DNA of 64,000 bases from NCBI RefSeq assembly GCF_032190635.1, contig NZ_JAVLAS010000001.1, positions 186,001 to 250,000 of the forward strand, in the 5' to 3' direction. Under the pieces are notes generated by a model. That model saw only the letters and a program-made list of their open reading frames with translations, was not told the DNA's origin and did no database searches. How positions within the stretch are numbered: the first letter of the stretch is position 1; every line of letters starts with the position of its first letter. The translations under genes were made by a program, and so were the position numbers. Below, one piece after another: positions 59,188 to 64,000 of this stretch. The DNA comes from Levilactobacillus zymae. Lineage in GTDB: Bacteria; Bacillota; Bacilli; Lactobacillales; Lactobacillaceae.

Positions 59188-60528
59188 TTGAAAACTCGTC
59201 TTACCTGGCGGGAAACCGGGTTTATCGGTACCATGCTCTTCGGGCTCTTCTTCGGTGCCGGAAACCTGATTTTCCCCATTTACCTGGGACAGCAGGCTGG
59301 TAGCCACGTTTGGGCGGCAATCTTGGGACTGTTATTGACCGGAATCGGCCTCCCCTTACTGGGGGTAACCGGGATGGGGTTGACCCGCAGCACCGGCGTT
59401 TTCGACCTTGCGAGTAAGGTCAACCGTCCGTTCGCCTACGCCTTTACGATCCTCTTATACCTGACGCTGGGGCCGTTCTTCGCCGTCCCCCGGCTAGCCA
59501 CCACGTCCTTTCAAATCGGCATTGTGCCGTTCGTAGCGCCTACAGCGCAACCCTTGACCCTAGCCATCTTCTCGGTTGTCTTCTTCTTTACCGCCTGGCT
59601 CCTGGCCCGCCACCCGGGTAAGTTGATGACCTACATTGGCAAATGGCTGACCCCCCTCTTTTTGGGCTTACTCGCCATCATCATGGGCGCTGCCCTATTA
59701 CATCCGTTAGGTCCCATCGGTGGGACTGGTCACGGCACCTACGCGACGAACCCCATATTAAGCGGGTTCACCGAGGGATACAACACCATGGACGCCTTGG
59801 CTGCGTTGGCCTTCGGCATCGTGGTCATCGACAGTATTCGGGCCCTAGGGGTAACGGACCCGCGGCAAATCGCCCAGGACACCATCAAAGCCGGCACCAT
59901 CAGTATGGTCTTGATGGGTGTCATTTACACGTTGTTAGCGTTGATTGGGACCATGAGCCTGGGGCACTTTTCCCCGGCCGCTAACGGTGGCATCACACTA
60001 GCCCAGATCGCCCACTACTACTTTGGGACCTGGGGCAACGGGTTATTAGCCTTACTGGTCATCATTGCCTGCTTAAAAACGGCAATTGGGTTGATCTCGG
60101 CCTTCGGGGATACCATGCACGACCTATTCCCCCGGATTCCCTACAACGTCTTGACCGGTTTAGCGGCGTTACTGCCCTGCCTATTTGCCAACGTCGGCTT
60201 AACTCGCTTGATTGCCTACTCGACCCCCGTCTTGATGTTCCTCTATCCGCTAGCGATTGCGTTAATCGTGCTGGCGGTCCTATCTCCGTTACTAGGAACC
60301 TCGCGGTGGCTCTTCGGGCTCACGATTCTATTCACCCTACTTCCCGCAATCGGTTCTGCGGCCAGTGCCCTGCCCGCCAGTTGGCAAGCGGCTAGTTGGT
60401 GTCGTGTCATTCTCGCGGCCAATGCCCAGTTACCTTTCGCCGCCAACGGTTTTGGTTGGGCCGTCCCCGCTTTAATCGGGGGGCTCGTGGGCTGGGCGGT
60501 GGCTTGGTTCCGCGGTAATCGGGCTTAG
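59188..60528 (+). CDS. brnQ: Branched-chain amino acid:cation symporter (BrnQ family)
   Basis: The 446-residue transporter has twelve membrane helices. GLFFGAGNLIFPIYLGQQAG near residue 14 is the family signature, with FGIVVIDSIRALGV and ACLKTAIGLISAFG further on. It imports leucine, isoleucine and valine. The start is TTG 59188, with only a weak AGAAAG upstream; ATG 59233, inside the first membrane segment, is less likely. It is monocistronic with a strong terminator. Confidence 0.9.
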   Translation: MKTRLTWRETGFIGTMLFGLFFGAGNLIFPIYLGQQAGSHVWAAILGLLLTGIGLPLLGVTGMGLTRSTGVFDLASKVNRPFAYAFTILLYLTLGPFFAVPRLATTSFQIGIVPFVAPTAQPLTLAIFSVVFFFTAWLLARHPGKLMTYIGKWLTPLFLGLLAIIMGAALLHPLGPIGGTGHGTYATNPILSGFTEGYNTMDALAALAFGIVVIDSIRALGVTDPRQIAQDTIKAGTISMVLMGVIYTLLALIGTMSLGHFSPAANGGITLAQIAHYYFGTWGNGLLALLVIIACLKTAIGLISAFGDTMHDLFPRIPYNVLTGLAALLPCLFANVGLTRLIAYSTPVLMFLYPLAIALIVLAVLSPLLGTSRWLFGLTILFTLLPAIGSAASALPASWQAASWCRVILAANAQLPFAANGFGWAVPALIGGLVGWAVAWFRGNRA

Positions 60529-60556
60529 TCCTGCCCCGCAAGCGTAATACCGAACA

Positions 60557-60597
60557 CAAAAAGCGGCACCCCCTCACCGGGTGCCGCTTTTCTTTTG
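60557..60597 (+). terminator. brnQ terminator
   Basis: AAAAGCGGCACCC and GGGTGCCGCTTTT arms followed by CTTTT. Confidence 0.9.
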
Positions 60598-61136
60598 GGA
60601 TGAGCGGGGCCGGTTCCACCACTCATGGAACCAACCCCATTATCAGGGAGCCAATCATTAGTGGTTGGACACTCACGGTCCAGCCACGATTAACGCAATG
60701 GATGACGACCAGTGACGTCAGCCGAGCGACCCTCATGCTAGTCGCTCGACCTAACTGGCCAGGCAATTCTCCTCCTCAATCCATCTCCCCCAGCGTCCGA
60801 TTCCGACCAAGCCCGGCGAAAACTCACCGCGCCCCATGGCGGAACACGATCACATCAACCAATGGCCATCAACTGCCATGCCAAACGAATCGTCGTTATC
60901 CCCGTCAACCACAATCCTAAGCTATGTAACGTCATCGTGGCGTTCGCACCGTGGGCTTGGCCGTTACTGAATCGTTCACTGTGCTATTAGCATACCAACG
61001 CTATGTTTTGGTTTTGCAAAGACCTTGTAAATTTTTTGTATATTTCGTCCGTCGGCACCGGCACCTTTTATTATTAATATTCAATTATTAATAATAAGAA
61101 AACTAACCGGGCGCCCCCAGCTAGTCCCGTTGGGCG
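60598..61136. other. Gene-free gap between brnQ and mnmG
   Basis: About 540 bp without a convincing gene. The only longer plus-strand frame (60600-60920) lacks a ribosome site and family resemblance. GGTTCC-N9-GGAACC occurs at 60611-60631, and an AT-only inverted repeat TTATTATTAATA with its complement lies at 61068-61098. The reason for its length is unknown. Confidence 0.5.
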
Positions 61137-61186
61137 TAAAAAAGTGACCAGTATTTCCAAACTCGGAAATACTGGTCACTTTACGT
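61137..61186 (-). terminator. mnmEG operon terminator
   Basis: AAAGTGACCAGTATTTCC and GGAAATACTGGTCACTTT, an 18-bp perfect stem with a minus-strand T-run, 30 bp after mnmG. Confidence 0.93.
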
Positions 61187-61216
61187 TAAGAATTAACTAA
61201 TCCCGCTTGAACGCAG

Positions 61217-63127
61217 TTACTTGGTTTTAGCAATCTTTCCCTGCTCGATGTAGACGCTCAGGATAGCGATGTCGGCGGGATTGACCCCACTGATTCGACT
61301 GGCCTGGGCCAACGTCTCGGGTTGAATCTTCTTGAGCTTCTGGTGGGCTTCCGTGGCTAAGCCGTCGATGGCATCGTAATCGATGTTAGCCGGGATGGCC
61401 TTAGCTTCCATCCGTTTCAACTTAATCACGTTTTCCTCGGCCTTCTTGATGTAGCCGGCGTACTTCAAGGAAATCTCGATTTCCTCGATGATATGCCGGT
61501 CTAACGGCTGTTCTGGTGCCGGAATGAAGTCCAGTAACGTCTGGTAGTCCACGTACGGCCGGCGTAAGAAGACGGCGGCCGTGACGCCGTCCTGCAGCGG
61601 CTTATCGCCATGGCTGGCGATAAAGGCGTTCACGGCGTCGTTGGGCTTGATGCGAATCGTGTTCAACCGATCGATTTCCGCCTGAATGGCGGCTTTCTTG
61701 TCCAAAAAGGCTTGATACCGTTCGTCACTGATCAGACCCAGCTCGTGCCCTTTGGCGGTCAACCGCAGATCGGCATTATCGTGCCGTAAAATTAACCGGT
61801 ATTCGGCCCGGCTGGTCAGCAGGCGATACGGCTCCTTGGTGCCCTTGGTGACCAAATCGTCGACCATGACCCCAATGTAGGCGTCCGAGCGCTTCAGGGT
61901 AAACCCTGGCTTGCCTAAGGCCCGTAACCCGGCGTTGATCCCGGCTAACAGTCCCTGCCCGGCGGCTTCTTCGTACCCGGAGGTTCCGTTGGTCTGACCG
62001 GCCGTGAACAGGTTCTTTAAAATCTTGGTTTCCAGGGTGGGCCGTAACTGGTACGGTGCCACAACGTCATATTCGATGGCGTAGCCGGGCCGCATCATTT
62101 GGGCGTCTTCCAACCCCTGAATGGAGTGTAAGATCTTTTGTTGAACTTCTTCGGGCATCGAAGTCGACAGACCCTGAACGTACCATTCGTCGGTATTGCG
62201 GCCTTCTGGCTCCAGGAAGAGCTGGTGACGTGGCTTATCGGCGAAGCGCACGATCTTGTCCTCGATGGATGGGCAGTACCGCGGCCCGACCCCTTCGATC
62301 ACCCCGGTAAACATCGGCGCGCGGTCGAGGTTGGCCTTGATGATCTCGTGGGTCTTGGTATTGGTGTAGGTCAACCAGCAGGACAGCTGGTTCTTCAGGT
62401 CCAAGTAGGCGCTATCCGGCGTGGTGAAGCTAAAGTGATTAGGCTTTTCATCCCCCGGTTGTTCGTCGGTTTCGTCGTAGTGGATGGTGTTACCGTCCAC
62501 CCGCGGCGGCGTCCCGGTCTTGAACCGTTCCAATTCGAACCCGTACTTGGGCAGGTTCGCCGTCAACTTGTTGGCGGGTTGGGAGTTGTTGGGACCGGAC
62601 GAATACATCAGTTCCCCGATGATAATCTTCCCGCGAGCGGCGGTGCCGGCGGCAATCACCACGGCCTTGGCCCGGTAACGCGCCCCGGTGTTGGTGATGA
62701 CCCCTTTACATTCGTTGTCTTCCACGATCAAATCATCGACGATTCCCTGGCGTAACGTCAGGTTGGGTTCTTGTTCGATGGTGTGTTTCATTTCGGCGTG
62801 GTAGGCGTGCTTATCGGCTTGTGCCCGTAAGGCCCGGACCGCCGGACCCTTCCCGGTGTTGAGCATCCGCATCTGGACGTAGGTCTTATCAATGTTTTTG
62901 CCCATTTCGCCACCCAGCGCGTCGATTTCGCGAACCACAATCCCTTTGGCTGGTCCCCCGACTGACGGGTTACATGGCATAAATGACACCATGTCTAGGT
63001 TAATGGTCATTAACAGGGTCCGGTTGCCCATCCGTGCGGCCGCTAAAGCAGCTTCGCTACCGGCATGCCCGGCCCCTACGACGATGACGTCGTAGTCGTC
63101 GCCAGGATATTGTTTTACTTCCGTCAT
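61217..63127 (-). CDS. mnmG: tRNA uridine 5-carboxymethylaminomethyl modification enzyme, FAD subunit
   Basis: The protein of about 636 residues, the usual GidA length, has the FAD motif [49 protein letters not shown], the FAD-binding [19 protein letters not shown] and the C-terminal helical domain with SEAEYRL-like [15 protein letters not shown]. With MnmE it installs the cmnm5 group on wobble U34 of certain tRNAs. ATG 63127 is used; the frame is open upstream but without a ribosome site. It is downstream of mnmE with a 150-bp gap containing DnaA-box-like motifs. Confidence 0.96.
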   Translation of the reverse strand: MTEVKQYPGDDYDVIVVGAGHAGSEAALAAARMGNRTLLMTINLDMVSFMPCNPSVGGPAKGIVVREIDALGGEMGKNIDKTYVQMRMLNTGKGPAVRALRAQADKHAYHAEMKHTIEQEPNLTLRQGIVDDLIVEDNECKGVITNTGARYRAKAVVIAAGTAARGKIIIGELMYSSGPNNSQPANKLTANLPKYGFELERFKTGTPPRVDGNTIHYDETDEQPGDEKPNHFSFTTPDSAYLDLKNQLSCWLTYTNTKTHEIIKANLDRAPMFTGVIEGVGPRYCPSIEDKIVRFADKPRHQLFLEPEGRNTDEWYVQGLSTSMPEEVQQKILHSIQGLEDAQMMRPGYAIEYDVVAPYQLRPTLETKILKNLFTAGQTNGTSGYEEAAGQGLLAGINAGLRALGKPGFTLKRSDAYIGVMVDDLVTKGTKEPYRLLTSRAEYRLILRHDNADLRLTAKGHELGLISDERYQAFLDKKAAIQAEIDRLNTIRIKPNDAVNAFIASHGDKPLQDGVTAAVFLRRPYVDYQTLLDFIPAPEQPLDRHIIEEIEISLKYAGYIKKAEENVIKLKRMEAKAIPANIDYDAIDGLATEAHQKLKKIQPETLAQASRISGVNPADIAILSVYIEQGKIAKTK

Positions 63128-63210
63128 GGTTACTGTTTCCCTCCATGCCTGAGCCGGCGATTGCCGCACTCAAGCGCCTTTTTATCGTTTTTTCGCTGAA
63201 CAAGCCAAGT

Positions 63211-63277
63211 CTATCCACAAGGGGATCATTGCGTTTAACCGGCGGACGCCGTTCAAAAGTTGTCCACAAGTGGATAA
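63211..63277. promoter_or_regulatory. Cluster of DnaA-box-like motifs between mnmE and mnmG
   Basis: CTATCCACA (63211-63219), TTGTCCACA (63260-63268) and, on the minus strand, TTATCCACT (63277-63269) each match the DnaA box TTATCCACA at eight of nine positions. The last two abut head to head. In an origin-proximal gap these are plausible DnaA-binding sites. Confidence 0.55.
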
Positions 63278-63280
63278 ACC

Positions 63281-64000
63281 CTATTTACCTAAGCAGAACT
63301 GACTGAATAGCTGATCGAGCAGCTCGTCTTGGTAGCTATCACCGGTAATCTCTCCCAGCAAGTCCCAGGCGCGCGTCATATCGATCTGCACCAGGTCCAC
63401 CGGCATCCCGACGGCGATCCCGTGCTTGACGTCGTCTAAGGCCGTGCTGGCCTGATGTAACAGGCCAATGTGCCGGGCGTTGGTGACCATTACCGTGTTT
63501 TGACTGGACTCAATGCCCTCGTCGAAGAACAGGTGGGCAATGGTGCTTTCCAGCTGATCCATCCCCGTGCGCTGCAGAATCGAGGTTTCGATCAACGGAC
63601 TATCGCTGGCCGCCGCCTTGACCGCCGCCAGGTCCAACTTCCGCGGTAAATCGGTCTTGTTTAGAATCAAGATACGCTGGGTGTGCGCCGTGGCGGTCAA
63701 CAGCTCGCGGTCTTCGGCGGTCAACGGTTCGCTGGCGTTTAAGACCAGCATCACCAGATCGGCCGTGTTGATGGCCTTACGCGATCGTTCGACCCCGATT
63801 TTTTCGACCTTATCGTTCGTTTTACGAATCCCAGCGGTGTCGATCAACTTCAACGGCACCCCCTTGACGTTCACGTATTCTTCGATGACGTCCCGGGTGG
63901 TCCCGGCCACGTCGGTCACGATGGCTTTGTCTTCGTGTAGTAGGTGGTTGAGCAGGCTGCTCTTCCCCACGTTAGGCCGACCCACGATGGCGGTCGCTAA
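63281..64000 (-). CDS. mnmE: tRNA modification GTPase MnmE (partial, runs off the right edge)
   Basis: The frame is open to base 64000, so only about 239 C-terminal residues are visible. They contain the G domain: [15 protein letters not shown] (P-loop), DVAGTTRDV (G2), DTAGIRKT (G3) and NKTD (G4), then the helical domain and the terminal FCLGK motif, whose cysteine is typical of MnmE. It works with MnmG on tRNA wobble uridines in a potassium-dependent GTPase cycle. The gene order mnmE-mnmG is that found beside oriC in Firmicutes. Confidence 0.95.
   Translation of the reverse strand, partial: LATAIVGRPNVGKSSLLNHLLHEDKAIVTDVAGTTRDVIEEYVNVKGVPLKLIDTAGIRKTNDKVEKIGVERSRKAINTADLVMLVLNASEPLTAEDRELLTATAHTQRILILNKTDLPRKLDLAAVKAAASDSPLIETSILQRTGMDQLESTIAHLFFDEGIESSQNTVMVTNARHIGLLHQASTALDDVKHGIAVGMPVDLVQIDMTRAWDLLGEITGDSYQDELLDQLFSQFCLGK

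Noticed and set aside
60600..60920. 106-residue plus-strand frame after brnQ
   Set aside because: No ribosome site, no recognisable domain, and it starts in the tail of the brnQ terminator.
1..64000. tRNA or rRNA genes, CRISPR arrays, prophage
   Set aside because: No tRNA-like cloverleaf followed by CCA, rRNA segment, repeat-spacer array or run of phage structural genes was seen in a reading by eye.

Overview
The window looks like chromosomal DNA of a heterofermentative member of the Lactobacillaceae, most like the Levilactobacillus group. The basis is gene content and family-level protein recognition: mannitol 2-dehydrogenase with a ROK fructokinase, DhaT-type 1,3-propanediol dehydrogenase, AsnA, T-box leaders, CcpA cre sites and compact operons with AGGAGG ribosome sites. 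Most genes are GC-rich. Three stretches are visibly AT-rich: about 2040-2690, 34740-37200 and the flanks of the TnpB element at 51.2-52.8 kb. The species cannot be fixed from sequence alone. The right end carries mnmG and the 3' part of mnmE, which in Firmicutes sit beside rpmH-rnpA-yidC next to oriC. Two exact parS-type palindromes (42192, 58340) and DnaA-box-like motifs between mnmE and mnmG agree with an origin-proximal position, with oriC probably just beyond the right edge.

Layout. 0-8.3 kb: a TetR/CadD divergent pair, a flavin split-barrel protein, a secreted matrixin-like protein without zinc ligands, a TPP-riboswitch-controlled CytX permease, a structured intergenic repeat, and a YhgE/Pip protein with its divergent TetR. 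8.4-13.8 kb: two transcription units for mannitol/fructose metabolism, each with a mannitol dehydrogenase and a paralogous membrane protein, sharing a palindromic operator. 14.1-16.9 kb: guanidine-I riboswitch with ykkC-ykkD, a lipid-linked sugar flippase, and the second copy of the structured repeat. 17-25 kb: a secreted histidine phosphatase homologue, a HAD phosphatase, and a cre-controlled unit (GPH sugar symporter, two esterases of which one is broken, GH65 phosphorylase). 25-34.7 kb: nucleoside deoxyribosyltransferase, Nudix, GNATs, a lone EAL protein, anaerobic ribonucleotide reductase nrdDG, and a T-box-controlled oligopeptide-binding lipoprotein. 34.7-37.2 kb: an AT-rich accessory island with a RelB/DinJ-like fusion protein and a broken AlbA_2/ATPase gene. 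37.2-46.4 kb: a short metallothionein-like gene behind a cytochrome b5 domain, several redox enzymes with MerR and HxlR regulators, an S66 peptidase and a broken cation-diffusion facilitator. 46.7-53.7 kb: dhaT, a broken HAD gene, T-box-asnA, and a TnpB element lodged in the remains of a sugar transporter. 53.8-64 kb: MFS, orphan HsdS-like and Mor-like proteins, a condensation-fold protein, thioesterase, NAD-binding protein, BrnQ, mnmG and mnmE.

Notable themes are RNA-level control (TPP, guanidine-I, two T-boxes), CcpA sites at sugar units, and many damaged genes: three in-frame nonsense codons, two apparent one-base insertions and one transporter gutted at a TnpB element. The strongest candidates for undescribed biology are the two-copy intergenic element at about 4.3 and 16.8 kb, whose long stem keeps pairing through compensatory changes, and the two-gene AT-rich island.
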